Of a stretch of DNA of 64,000 nt, positions 1-7,259 are shown piece after piece. Positions within the stretch are counted from its first letter, which is position 1. Every line of letters begins with the position of its first letter. Below the pieces are notes generated by a model. The model was given only the letters and a program-made list of their open reading frames with translations. It was not told the origin of the DNA and searched no databases. The position numbers were made by a program, and so were the translations under genes. The DNA comes from an uncultured Alphaproteobacteria bacterium (GTDB lineage: Bacteria; Pseudomonadota; Alphaproteobacteria; RF32; CAG-239): NCBI GenBank assembly GCA_944392315.1, contig CALXWH010000006.1, forward strand, positions 31,197 to 95,196, in the 5' to 3' direction.

Positions 1-260
1 TCGCTGAAGTCGGAAATGAAGCTAAAGTTGAAGTTACTCAAGAAGATATCAACAAAGCTATTATGAGTGAAGCTCAACGTTACCCAATGCAAGCTAAAGC
101 TATCTTTGATTTCTATTTGAAGAATAAAGAAGCTATTGAACGCTTACGTACTTCTGTTTATGAAGAAAAAGTTATTGATTATGTTCTTTCTAATGTTGAA
201 ACAAAAGAAAAGAAAGTTTCTGTTGAAGAACTCTATAATTTTGACGAAAAAGCTGCTTAA
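1..260 (+). CDS. tig: Trigger factor, C-terminal fragment
   Basis: The reading frame is open from base 3 and its true start lies before the window, so only the last 85 or so residues are present. They match the helical C-terminal substrate-binding domain of the ribosome-associated chaperone trigger factor: a 'VTQEDINKAI' segment, then 'RYPMQAKAIFDFY', then 'RTSVYEEKVIDYVL', and an acidic tail. Trigger factor is a peptidyl-prolyl isomerase that binds nascent chains at the ribosome exit. The gene ends with TAA and a terminator hairpin follows within 30 bases. The match rests on the pattern of the C-terminal domain only. Confidence 0.85.
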   Translation, partial: AEVGNEAKVEVTQEDINKAIMSEAQRYPMQAKAIFDFYLKNKEAIERLRTSVYEEKVIDYVLSNVETKEKKVSVEELYNFDEKAA

Positions 261-288
261 TTACTATTCTTTCACTCTAGGAAGAATT

Positions 289-320
289 AAGCCCTTGCGC
301 AAGTGAGGGCTTATTTTTTT
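289..320 (+). terminator. Intrinsic terminator after tig
   Basis: A 7-bp stem (AAGCCCT / AGGGCTT) with a 10-base loop is followed by a T-rich run, 29 bases after the tig stop codon. Confidence 0.85.
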
Positions 321-380
321 ATTTGTAAGCGTCAAGTACCTTTGTAATACGCTGTCAAAGCTTATCTTTTAGTGCATTGA

Positions 381-509
381 TTAGCGACTATTACCAAACC
401 TTTTACCCTTGAGGATTCTCAAATTTTCTTAGAAGCTAAGGTGCAGGAAAAACTTGTTTATAATAGTGCTGACTTATTTTATCCTCTTTATTTAGACGGT
501 TCGTTGTGA
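381..509 (+). pseudogene. Possible remnant of a decayed gene
   Basis: A 42-codon frame without a start codon follows a TGA at 378-380. It reads like protein (ITKPFTLEDSQIFLEAK, then LFYPLYLDGSL) and its TGA falls inside the next terminator hairpin. It may be the tail of a truncated gene, or chance. I do not recognise the family. The rest of 321-521 shows no gene. Confidence 0.3.
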
Positions 510-520
510 CCGTCTTTTTT
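494..520 (+). terminator. Intrinsic terminator
   Basis: A 7-bp stem AGACGGT / ACCGTCT is followed by TTTTTT. It sits just before the promoter at 522, so it insulates the next transcription unit from upstream reading. Confidence 0.75.
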
Positions 521-521
521 A

Positions 522-549
522 TTGACAAAATATTTATTACGAATATGAT
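522..549 (+). promoter_or_regulatory. Strong sigma-70-type promoter
   Basis: A perfect -35 TTGACA (522-527) lies 16 bases from a -10 TATGAT (544-549). It lies between a terminator and the small ORF at 592. The spacer contains TATTTATTACGA, which recurs with one extra T in the promoter at 20694. Confidence 0.75.
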
Positions 550-591
550 GTTCGCCGATTAAACATTATTCTAGGACTAAATTTTACTATT

Positions 592-735
592 ATGAACAAG
601 ACTGAATTGAAGCATGTTGGGAAAATTATCCTGGCATTTTCGCTGTTTTTTATTATCGCTATTTTAGCCATTGCTTGCGTCCATTTTATTGGAAGTACGC
701 AACCGATACATCACTTTGGGTGTCATGTTTGGTAA
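592..735 (+). CDS. 47-residue membrane peptide with His/Cys tail
   Basis: This short ORF encodes 47 residues: a charged N-terminus (MNKTELKHVGK), one hydrophobic helix (about residues 11-30) and a C-terminal tail rich in possible metal ligands (C29, H31, H40, H41, C44, H45; the last residues are HHFGCHVW). It has its own strong promoter at 522 and an intrinsic terminator 18 bases after its stop, so it looks like an independent unit of about 230 bases. An AGGA lies 15 bases before the ATG, which is a weak ribosome site. It stands 250 bases upstream of a heavy-metal exporter-like gene, which suggests a metal-related role; that is inference. It could alternatively be a small RNA with a fortuitous frame. 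Confidence 0.6.
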   Translation: MNKTELKHVGKIILAFSLFFIIAILAIACVHFIGSTQPIHHFGCHVW

Positions 736-752
736 AATACGATATGTATTGC

Positions 753-792
753 AAAAGACTGTTTGAAAAAACTCAAACGGTCTTTTATTTTT
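753..792 (+). terminator. Intrinsic terminator of the small-peptide unit
   Basis: A long stem (AAAAGAC-T-GTTTGA paired with TCAAAC-G-GTCTTTT) ends in a T-rich stretch. Confidence 0.85.
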
Positions 793-859
793 GTAAGATG
801 ACACAGTTGATATGATTAGAACTTATATGCAAACTAATGGTCATGCTTTCATCTCTGCC

Positions 860-897
860 AGAGCTTACTTTTCATCACGAGAATAAGCTCTTTTTTT
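860..897 (+). terminator. Terminator or attenuator before the exporter gene
   Basis: An 8-bp stem AGAGCTTA / TAAGCTCT (860-867, 884-891) is followed by seven T. It lies about 90 bases upstream of the gene at 987, with no clear gene between 793 and 860 (only a 24-codon frame from 812 that runs through the hairpin). It could end a short RNA or act as an attenuator for the exporter. I see no known manganese riboswitch core. Confidence 0.65.
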
Positions 898-986
898 ATT
901 TATCTCTGTGTTCTATTTTTTAGTTGCAAAAATATCTTAGTTTTGATAGATATGTCTTTAGTTTGTTTTATTTCCAAGAGGTTGCT

Positions 987-1850
987 ATGTTTAAGGTCGG
1001 TATGGATGTATTGATGGATTCATTGTACGAAACATTAGCCTTGTTTCCGTATCTGTTTCTGACTTATTTGGCGCTGGAATTTCTTGAACATAAGATGTCT
1101 CGTAAAACTCTGACTTACATCCGTAAATCCGGCAAATATGGTCCTATTATCGGCGGTATTCTCGGCCTTATTCCACAATGTGGTTTTTCTGTTGCCGCAG
1201 CTAACCTCTATACAACCGGAATTATTACACTCGGTGCGCTTTTAGCGATTTTTCTTTCTACCTCGGATGAAATGCTGCCGATTTTAGTTTCCGGTGGTGT
1301 CGGTGTTCAAATCATCACTAAAATTCTTTGCTTAAAAGTCTTTTTTGCGATTATCAGCGGTGTGTTGATTGATATGTTTCTACCACAAAAATTTATTCGG
1401 CATAAACGCGAACCGGAAATTGAAGCTTTTTGCAAACGTGAAAATTGTTTATGTGAAGATAAAGACAATATTTGGCATTCGGCGTTCAAACATACCGAAA
1501 AAATCAGCTTATTTATCTTTTTCTTTTCGCTTATCATCAATGCGCTGTTTGTATTAGGCGGGCGGGAAACTATTCATAGTATGTTGGTCGGTTTCCCGAT
1601 TTTCAGCAAATTTATTGCTGCAGCTGTGGGCTTGATTCCTAGTTGTTATCCGTCTGTTTTGCTATCACAGCTTTATTTGGATAATGCTATTTCACTTGGG
1701 ACGATGATTGCTGGAACTCTCAGCAATGCCGGATTAGGATATTTTGTGCTTTATCGTGTTAACCCCGATAAACGTGAGAATTTGCGTATCCTCGCGCTGT
1801 TATATGTTTTGGGTGTCGGGTTTGGTATTATTGCCGAACTTTTTGCTTAA
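987..1850 (+). CDS. Putative manganese / heavy-metal exporter (ArsP_2-type)
   Basis: This polytopic membrane protein of 287 residues resembles the ArsP_2 family (putative 10-TM heavy-metal exporters, often labelled putative manganese transporter). Two similar halves each carry a loop of the form 'GLIPxCxxSxxxxxLY' (GLIPQCGFSVAAANLY and GLIPSCYPSVLLSQLY), followed by 'LGxLLAIFLSTSDE' in the first half. A short Cys-rich cytoplasmic loop (CKRENCLCEDKD) joins the halves. I chose ATG 987 because AAGAGG lies 5 bases upstream; a TTG at 924 would add 21 residues and has no ribosome site. It converges on nfo with no spacer. The substrate is not proven by sequence. Confidence 0.75.
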   Translation: MFKVGMDVLMDSLYETLALFPYLFLTYLALEFLEHKMSRKTLTYIRKSGKYGPIIGGILGLIPQCGFSVAAANLYTTGIITLGALLAIFLSTSDEMLPILVSGGVGVQIITKILCLKVFFAIISGVLIDMFLPQKFIRHKREPEIEAFCKRENCLCEDKDNIWHSAFKHTEKISLFIFFFSLIINALFVLGGRETIHSMLVGFPIFSKFIAAAVGLIPSCYPSVLLSQLYLDNAISLGTMIAGTLSNAGLGYFVLYRVNPDKRENLRILALLYVLGVGFGIIAELFA

Positions 1851-2690
1851 TTACTCTTTATAATTGCGACGCAATAAATCTATTTCTTTGGCGTACCCAT
1901 CCAGCTCATTTGGTGTCTCCAAGTTAAGAGGTATTCCTCTTAAGGCCGGATGATTGATAAAGCGAATGAGCGCCTCTGTTCCTAAACTTCCTTTACCTAA
2001 GCATTCATGACGATCTTTATGTGAATTGAATTCTGTCATACTGTCGTTTAAGTGAATTGCCTGCAAGCGGTCTAATCCGATCACCTTATCAAATTCTTCC
2101 AAGACGTCATCCAAGCGGTTTACAATATCATATCCTGCCGAATAAACATGGCAAGTATCCAAGCATACGCCCAGCTTCTTCTTATCGTTGATTTTGGTTT
2201 TGCTTATAATCTCGGCCAGTTCTTCAAAACGTGAGCCAACTTCGCTCCCTTTGCCTGACATTGTTTCCAAAAGGACTGTTGTATTTTTAGCTTCCGGCAT
2301 AACAGCGTCCAATATTTCTACAATTTGAGGAATCGCAACATCCACGCCCTGCCCTACATGTGAGCCGGGGTGAAAATTATATAAATTACCCGGGATATTT
2401 TCCATTCTTTGTAAATCATCTGCAAAAACATTTTGCGCAAATTCCCTTATTGAAGCATCTTTTGAGCATGGGTTTAGAGTATAGGGTGCATGAGCCAATA
2501 TCTTGCCGAATTTGTTTTCGGATGCTATCTTTTTATATTCCGCAATATCTTCTTGCTTTATATCCTTTGCGGCGCCTCCACGCGGATTACGCAAAAAGAA
2601 TTGAAACGTGTTTGCGTGTATTTTTACAGCCGTTTTTCCCATTGCTGCAAAGCCGCCGGCCGATGATAAATGACATCCGAGATATAGCAT
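1851..2690 (-). CDS. nfo: Endonuclease IV (AP endonuclease)
   Basis: At 279 residues this is the normal length for Nfo, a Zn-dependent TIM-barrel enzyme that cuts DNA 5' to abasic sites in base excision repair. Visible signature segments are 'GCHLSSAGG' at the N-terminus, 'HAPYTLN', 'NFHPGSH', 'LLETMSGKG', 'GVCLDTCH', 'IHLNDS' and '[11 protein letters not shown]', which together hold the His, Glu and Asp metal ligands. The ATG is preceded by GAGGGAACA. The gene stands alone; its stop codon abuts that of the exporter on the other strand. Confidence 0.95.
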   Translation of the reverse strand: MLYLGCHLSSAGGFAAMGKTAVKIHANTFQFFLRNPRGGAAKDIKQEDIAEYKKIASENKFGKILAHAPYTLNPCSKDASIREFAQNVFADDLQRMENIPGNLYNFHPGSHVGQGVDVAIPQIVEILDAVMPEAKNTTVLLETMSGKGSEVGSRFEELAEIISKTKINDKKKLGVCLDTCHVYSAGYDIVNRLDDVLEEFDKVIGLDRLQAIHLNDSMTEFNSHKDRHECLGKGSLGTEALIRFINHPALRGIPLNLETPNELDGYAKEIDLLRRNYKE

Positions 2691-2778
2691 TGTTCCCTCT
2701 TTCGTTGGTTAATTTCTTCTATTGCTAGCCCCTTTTATAAAAATCGTCAATTTTTTTTGTGAACATATCAAAAAAAGC

Positions 2779-2807
2779 TTGTAATCTTATTTTTTTTTGT
2801 GTAGATA
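2779..2807 (+). promoter_or_regulatory. Probable tRNA-Pro promoter
   Basis: TTGTAA (2779-2784) and TAGATA (2802-2807) are 17 bases apart, 16 bases before the tRNA. Both boxes are imperfect. Confidence 0.35.
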
Positions 2808-2823
2808 TATTGTCGTTGAACAT

Positions 2824-2900
2824 CGGAACGTAGTTCAGCCTGGTAGAACGCTGCGTTCGGGTCGCAGAGGTCAGTGGTTCGAATCCACCCGTTCCGACCA
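2824..2900 (+). tRNA. tRNA-Pro (anticodon CGG)
   Basis: A 77-base cloverleaf with CCA encoded. The acceptor arms CGGAACG / CGTTCCG pair fully, the anticodon stem CTGCG / CGCAG encloses TTCGGGT (anticodon CGG), and the T loop is TTCGAAT. It reads proline codon CCG. Confidence 0.97.
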
Positions 2901-2907
2901 TCTTTAT

Positions 2908-2931
2908 ACCGCTCTTCGGAGCGGTTTTTTT
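2908..2931 (+). terminator. Terminator of tRNA-Pro
   Basis: ACCGCTC-TTCG-GAGCGGT followed by seven T, 8 bases after the tRNA. Confidence 0.95.
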
Positions 2932-3001
2932 ATACTTTTTTTGTGCAGCCATAGTGAAAAAGCAAAACTATTGATTATATAGCTCTTAAGGAGTTTTGCT
3001 G

Positions 3002-3418
3002 ATGGTCAAAGTTTTTGTTTCCGGCTGTTTTGATGTTTTACACAGCGGGCATGTGCGCTTTTTTGAAGAGGCAGCGCAATATGGAGATTTATACGTTTCT
3101 ATCGGCTCGGATAAAACGGTTTTTGAGTTAAAACATCGGCCTACCCTATATAATGAACGCGAACGTCTTTATATCATCTCTGCGCTCAAATATGTCCATT
3201 GCGCTTTCATTGCTCAAGGACATGGAAAACTTGATTTTTTAGAGGAGCTACAAACTATCCGTCCTGACATTTTTTTTGTAAATTCTGATGGTGACAGTAT
3301 TGAAAAAAGACAAGCTGTTGAAGCTCTCGGTATTCGCTATATCGTGGGGCACCGTCTTCCTAAAGAGTTACTCCCTGTGCGCTCAACTACGGCTATTCGT
3401 CAAGTTCTTCAGAAATGA
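3002..3418 (+). CDS. Cytidylyltransferase-fold nucleotidyltransferase
   Basis: The 138-residue protein has the nucleotidyltransferase fold of glycerol-3-phosphate cytidylyltransferase (TagD) and HldE-C relatives. The N-terminus carries 'GCFDVLHSGHVRFFEEA' with the HxGH nucleotide-binding motif, and the end carries 'PVRSTTAIR' in the position of the RTxGISTT motif. Such enzymes join CTP (or ATP) to a phosphorylated small alcohol or sugar to make an activated precursor for envelope polymers. ATG 3002 is preferred: AAGGAG lies 8 bases upstream, while a TTG at 2996 overlaps that spacer. It sits alone between tRNA-Pro and a bidirectional terminator, so the substrate cannot be told. Confidence 0.75.
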   Translation: MVKVFVSGCFDVLHSGHVRFFEEAAQYGDLYVSIGSDKTVFELKHRPTLYNERERLYIISALKYVHCAFIAQGHGKLDFLEELQTIRPDIFFVNSDGDSIEKRQAVEALGIRYIVGHRLPKELLPVRSTTAIRQVLQK

Positions 3419-3431
3419 TTTTTTATATGAA

Positions 3432-3463
3432 AAACCCCGCTTGATTACAGCGGGGTTTTATTT
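3432..3463. terminator. Bidirectional terminator
   Basis: AAACCCCGC / GCGGGGTTT with a 9-base loop and T or A runs on both sides, between two convergent genes. Confidence 0.92.
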
Positions 3464-3479
3464 TCCTATGAGCTATGCC

Positions 3480-3863
3480 CTAGTCTGCATTCTTTTTGTT
3501 TTGTGCGGACAAATCGTCTGCAATACGTGCAGAACGACCACGCAATGCGCGCAAGAAGTATAATTTTGCTCTTCTTACTTTACCAACACGGGTAACTTCA
3601 ATTTTGGCTACATTCGGAGAGTACAACGGGAATACACGTTCTACACCTTCACCAAATGAAATCTTACGAACCGTAAATGATGAATTTAAGCCATCATTCT
3701 TACGGGCAATGCATACACCTTCGTAAATTTGGATACGTTCACGATCGCCTTCTTTTACTTTGGTGTGAACTTTAAGGGTGTCACCAGCTTTGAAATCAGG
3801 AATATTCTTTCCTTCAGTCAATTTGGCTACTTGCTCTTGTTCAATATTCTCTATAATATTCAT
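3480..3863 (-). CDS. rplS: Ribosomal protein bL19
   Basis: The 127-residue protein matches bL19 of the large subunit, which sits at the subunit interface: '[33 protein letters not shown]' in pieces, then '[22 protein letters not shown]' in pieces, then '[15 protein letters not shown]'. I start at ATG 3863, which has AAAAGGT upstream; an earlier in-frame start at 3902 would add 13 basic residues not found in the family. It is the last gene of the rpsP-rimM-trmD-rplS operon, 39 bases after trmD. Confidence 0.96.
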   Translation of the reverse strand: MNIIENIEQEQVAKLTEGKNIPDFKAGDTLKVHTKVKEGDRERIQIYEGVCIARKNDGLNSSFTVRKISFGEGVERVFPLYSPNVAKIEVTRVGKVRRAKLYFLRALRGRSARIADDLSAQNKKNAD

Positions 3864-3902
3864 CAGTTTTACCTTTTTATAAAATTTTTTAACTTTATAC
3901 AC

Positions 3903-4595
3903 CTAACTATTTTTAGAATCAAGATATTTCTTAAACAGGTCAGGCCGTTTAGCTTTTGTTGCGAGTTCTGCTTGTTCTCTTCGCCATTCTTCTATTTTTT
4001 GATGATGGCCAGATAGCAATATTTCCGGAACTTTCCGCCCCTTCCATTCTATCGGACGGGTGTATTGCGGATATTCCAATAAACAGCTTTCAAAGCTCTC
4101 ATCTTCTATAGATGCTTCATTTCCTAACACGCCGGGCAATAATCTGATTATTGAATCTAACATTATTTGCGCCGCTTGTTCGCCTCCGGTTAAAATGTAG
4201 TCGCCTATGCTTATCTCTTCCACATGATATTCTTCTATGATACGCTCGTCTATACCTTCAAAACGTCCGCATATTATCGTTATGTTCTCTTCTTTTGAAA
4301 GTTCATGACTTAACTCTTGCGTCAGCGGTCTGCCTTTGGGGCTCATATATATCATGCGGCCGCCTTGGTAATTGGCATCTATCGCTTTTCCCAATATATC
4401 CGCACGCATTATCATGCCGGCACCTCCGCCGCAAGGCGTATCATCTACCGATTTGTGTTTGTCTTCAGCATAATCGCGAATGTTTATCGCGTCTATTTGC
4501 CACTTCTTTTCTTCTAACGCTTTTCCGGTTAAAGAATATCCCAAAAATCCGGGAAATACCTCTGGAAACACCGTCAGAATTTTTACACTTAGCAT
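3903..4595 (-). CDS. trmD: tRNA (guanine37-N1)-methyltransferase
   Basis: This 230-residue SPOUT enzyme methylates G37 of tRNAs reading CNN codons and so prevents frameshifting. Seen are the N-terminal 'ILTVFPEVFPGFL', 'DDTPCGGGAGMIMRAD', 'IYMSPKGRPLTQ', 'ICGRFEGIDERI', and the knot segment 'EISIGDYILTGGE', followed by 'LLPGVLGN' and 'LEYPQYTRP'. Length is normal for an alphaproteobacterial TrmD. Its start overlaps the end of rimM by 7 bases. Confidence 0.97.
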   Translation of the reverse strand: MLSVKILTVFPEVFPGFLGYSLTGKALEEKKWQIDAINIRDYAEDKHKSVDDTPCGGGAGMIMRADILGKAIDANYQGGRMIYMSPKGRPLTQELSHELSKEENITIICGRFEGIDERIIEEYHVEEISIGDYILTGGEQAAQIMLDSIIRLLPGVLGNEASIEDESFESCLLEYPQYTRPIEWKGRKVPEILLSGHHQKIEEWRREQAELATKAKRPDLFKKYLDSKNS

Positions 4596-5125
4596 TCCTT
4601 AGAATCCTCTTCGTCTTCTATGAACACCATACCGGTGGATGCAACAATAATATAGCCTTCTTCAAGATTTATTTCCGGTACATAACCTTTATTAAAAGGC
4701 AACATCTCCGAACGTCCGCTCTTTAACTTAATTTCTAAGATGTCACCGGCACCGAAATTATAAAATCCCGTTACCTTGGCAACCTCTTTCTTTTCAGCAT
4801 CAAGTACTTTTAAACCGAGCAAATCAGTTTCATAGTACTCTTCTTCCGTCTTAATTTCCGGAAGAACACCTCTGGGTGCATAAAGCTCTGTTCCTATTAG
4901 AGTTTCTGCAACCGTACGATCCTCTACTCCGGAGATTTTTACGCGAAGCAAATCTTTTGAATGGCCGGTAACCTTTAGGTTAAAATGCTTTGTTGAGGTT
5001 TTGTCTTCCAGCATGCCATAGTTTGCGATGTCTTTGTCTACAACTGTGTAGCTTTTGACTTTGACTTCGCCTTTTATACCATGAACGCCGACAATCTTGC
5101 CTAAACAAACGCGCTTTTCACTCAT
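4589..5125 (-). CDS. rimM: 16S rRNA processing protein RimM
   Basis: This 178-residue protein helps maturation of the 30S head. The N-terminal RimM domain starts 'CLGKIVGVHGIKGEVKVKS' and the C-terminal PRC-barrel includes 'YYETDLLGLKVLD', 'GAGDILEIKL' and 'MLPFNKGYVPEINLEEGYI'. It lies 50 bases after rpsP and overlaps trmD, which is its usual place. Confidence 0.95.
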   Translation of the reverse strand: MSEKRVCLGKIVGVHGIKGEVKVKSYTVVDKDIANYGMLEDKTSTKHFNLKVTGHSKDLLRVKISGVEDRTVAETLIGTELYAPRGVLPEIKTEEEYYETDLLGLKVLDAEKKEVAKVTGFYNFGAGDILEIKLKSGRSEMLPFNKGYVPEINLEEGYIIVASTGMVFIEDEEDSKEC

Positions 5126-5175
5126 CGGATTACCTATCGCAACATATTCTTATTTTTTTACAAAAGAAACTCAGA

Positions 5176-5568
5176 TTAAGCTTCTGCAGATGCTTCTTCA
5201 GCAGCTGCTGCGGCTGCTTCTGCAGCGGCTTTGGCTTTTTCTTCTTTTTCTTTAATTCTCTCTAAAGCTTTTGCTTTCGGAGCAGATTTCTTTGGCTGAT
5301 TGTGAATTTTCGGTGCTTCACAAATTCCTAAATTTGCAAACAATTTTTGCAATCTTTCTGTCGGTTGTGCACCTTTGGCAAGCCAAGATTTTACTTTTTC
5401 AATATCAAGAACTAATCTGTCTTGATGATCTTGCGGCAATAATGGATTGTAAGAACCCAATTTTTCAATAAATCTACCGTCACGAGGAGCTCTTTGATCG
5501 GCTGCTACAACGCGATAGTATGGGTGCTTCTTTGATCCACCGCGAGAAAGTCTAATACGAACTGTCAT
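5176..5568 (-). CDS. rpsP: Ribosomal protein bS16 with Ala/Lys/Glu tail
   Basis: The core (residues 1-80) is bS16: 'TVRIRLSRGGSKKHPYYRVVAADQRAPRDGRFIEKLGSYNPL' in pieces and 'VKSWLAKGAQPTERLQKL'. At 130 residues it is longer than the usual 80-90; the extra part is a low-complexity tail rich in K, E and A, common in alphaproteobacterial bS16. AAAGGA precedes the ATG. First gene of the rimM-trmD-rplS run, 41 bases downstream of ffh. Confidence 0.96.
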   Translation of the reverse strand: MTVRIRLSRGGSKKHPYYRVVAADQRAPRDGRFIEKLGSYNPLLPQDHQDRLVLDIEKVKSWLAKGAQPTERLQKLFANLGICEAPKIHNQPKKSAPKAKALERIKEKEEKAKAAAEAAAAAAEEASAEA

Positions 5569-5609
5569 TTTTTTCCTTTCCAGTTATTTATTTGTTTCGT
5601 TTCTTCCGC

Positions 5610-6992
5610 TTAGAACGGAAATTTGTTGTTAAACCCGCCAAAGGAATTTCCCCCGAACGGATTGTTTTTCATAAAACGGGTTGCAAGAGAGTTCATTCCC
5701 CCTAACTTACCCATTCTTTTCATCATGGTTGACATTTGCTCATAGGATTTAAGCAACTTGTTAACTTCATGAACTTCTACACCGGCTCCGGCTGCTATTC
5801 TTTTTTTGCGGGAGGCTTTGATAATATCCGGATTGCGGCGCTCGCCTTTGGTCATAGACAAGATAATCGCCTCTTGTCTTTTCATCATTGCATCTGCATT
5901 TGCCGCTTCTATTTGTTCTTTATATTTACTTAATCCGGGAAGCATTCCCATTATATTGGATACGGAGCCCAATTTTTTCATCTGGCGAATTTGATTGAGC
6001 ATATCCTCTAAATCAAATTTGCCTTTCATCATCTTTTTGGCCATAGCCTCTGTTTCTTCTTTATCCAGATTTTCTACGGCTTTTTCTACAAGGCTGACAA
6101 CATCTCCTTTGTCTAATATTCTTCCGGCTAGTCTATCAGCATGAAACTCTTCTAAATCTTCTAATTTTTCACCGGTTCCCAAGAACTTTAACGGTGCTCC
6201 GGAAACCATTTTCATGGATAATGCGGCACCGGCACGAGATGAACCGTCTATTCTGGTTAAAACTAACCCGGTAATGCCGACTTTTTCATTAAATTCTTTA
6301 GCAACATTGCAGGCTTCTTGCCCGATAAGAGAATCGGCAACCAACAAAGTTTCGGTCGGGTTAGCCAACTTTTTAACCGCGGCCACTTCGTCCATTAATT
6401 TTTCATCTATTTGTAAACGGCCGGCTGTATCCAAAATCAAAACATCATAAACACCTTTCTGGCCGGCTGCTATTGCGCGTTTGGTTATTTCTAACGGCTT
6501 TTCTCCGGCAACTATCGGCAAAACATCAACATTGATTTGTTTTCCTAACTGTGCCAGTTGTTCTTGGGCTGCGGGACGGTAAACATCTAAAGATGCCATT
6601 AACACACGTTTATTCTTTTTTAATTTTAAGGCTATCTTTGCAGATGTGGTCGTTTTACCGGAACCTTGCAGACCTACCATCAAAATAACCGCCGGCGGAA
6701 CGGCTTTGAAATTTAATTCCGTATTATCACCACCCAACAGCTCTATCAACTCATCATAAACAATTTTTACAAGTTGCTGATCCGGGCGGATGGATTTAAT
6801 CACTTTTTCGCCAAGAGCTTTTTCTTTTACTCTGGCCATAAATTCCTTAACAACACTCAAGGAAACATCTGCTTCCAACAAAGCTAAGCGAATCTCTCTT
6901 AAACCCTCTTCAATATCCTTTTCTTTAAGGACACCGCGAGAGCCTAAACGACTGAATATGTCACTCAACTTTGTTGTTAATGCGTCAAACAT
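5610..6992 (-). CDS. ffh: Signal recognition particle protein Ffh
   Basis: The 460-residue SRP54-type GTPase binds signal peptides with 4.5S RNA and delivers ribosomes to FtsY. Domains in order: N (four helices, residues 1-90), G with 'GLQGSGKTTTSAK' (P-loop), 'DVYRPAA', 'DTAGRL' and 'TRIDG', then the Met-rich M domain ('MMKGKFDLEDMLNQ', 'SNIMGMLPG', 'RRNPDIIKASRKKRIAAG'). It ends with a Gly/Asn/Phe tail. I start at MFDALTTKL (AAAAGGAAACAA upstream) rather than the longer frame from 7016. Transcribed from a promoter at 7105-7132. Confidence 0.97.
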   Translation of the reverse strand: MFDALTTKLSDIFSRLGSRGVLKEKDIEEGLREIRLALLEADVSLSVVKEFMARVKEKALGEKVIKSIRPDQQLVKIVYDELIELLGGDNTELNFKAVPPAVILMVGLQGSGKTTTSAKIALKLKKNKRVLMASLDVYRPAAQEQLAQLGKQINVDVLPIVAGEKPLEITKRAIAAGQKGVYDVLILDTAGRLQIDEKLMDEVAAVKKLANPTETLLVADSLIGQEACNVAKEFNEKVGITGLVLTRIDGSSRAGAALSMKMVSGAPLKFLGTGEKLEDLEEFHADRLAGRILDKGDVVSLVEKAVENLDKEETEAMAKKMMKGKFDLEDMLNQIRQMKKLGSVSNIMGMLPGLSKYKEQIEAANADAMMKRQEAIILSMTKGERRNPDIIKASRKKRIAAGAGVEVHEVNKLLKSYEQMSTMMKRMGKLGGMNSLATRFMKNNPFGGNSFGGFNNKFPF

Positions 6993-7104
6993 TTGTTTCC
7001 TTTTATTTTTCCTCACTATTAGTAAAAAAAATTGCGCCAGTGTGCGAACCCTCGCTGACTGACGGCACTCCGTAGAGTGTTATTTTTTACTTAAATCTGC
7101 CTAG

Positions 7105-7132
7105 ATACTAGGGATTTTTTCCTAAGAGTCAA
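7105..7132 (-). promoter_or_regulatory. Promoter for ffh operon
   Basis: Read leftward: TTGACT (7132-7127), 16 bases, TAGTAT (7110-7105). The predicted leader to ffh is about 105 bases and contains a small hairpin CACTC-TACG-GAGTG around 7067-7080. Confidence 0.6.
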
Positions 7133-7189
7133 GTCTTTTTTTAGGCTATTTTACTTTTAAATCGCTACTCCTTTTGCGAAAATTTATAC

Positions 7190-7217
7190 TTGCATATTCC
7201 TTTTTATTTGTTATTAT
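7190..7217 (+). promoter_or_regulatory. Probable promoter for prfC
   Basis: TTGCAT (7190-7195), 16 bases, TATTAT (7212-7217), about 36 bases before the prfC start. The -35 box is imperfect. Confidence 0.45.
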
Positions 7218-7259
7218 GCGCTTAACTTTAGTATATTATCCGTTTTTTTGAGAAAAATT

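Noticed and set aside
808..887. 24-codon ORF (MIRTYMQTNGHAF...) before the exporter
   Set aside because: It runs through a terminator hairpin, has no ribosome site and no leader-peptide composition such as repeated regulatory codons.
924..986. Upstream TTG start adding 21 residues to the exporter
   Set aside because: No ribosome site precedes it, while ATG 987 has AAGAGG at the right distance and the extension does not resemble the family.
2725..2952. Leftward ORF of 75 codons over tRNA-Pro
   Set aside because: It is antisense to the tRNA; the 'GFEPLTSATRTQRSTRLNY' text is the well-known false translation of the complement of tRNA genes.
4295..4726. Rightward ORF of 143 codons across trmD and rimM
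   Set aside because: It lies wholly antisense to two well-identified genes and its product has no recognisable pattern.
7060..7100. Possible small stable RNA between ffh and prfC
   Set aside because: The hairpins do not contain the conserved 4.5S RNA tetraloop region and fit better as part of the ffh leader.
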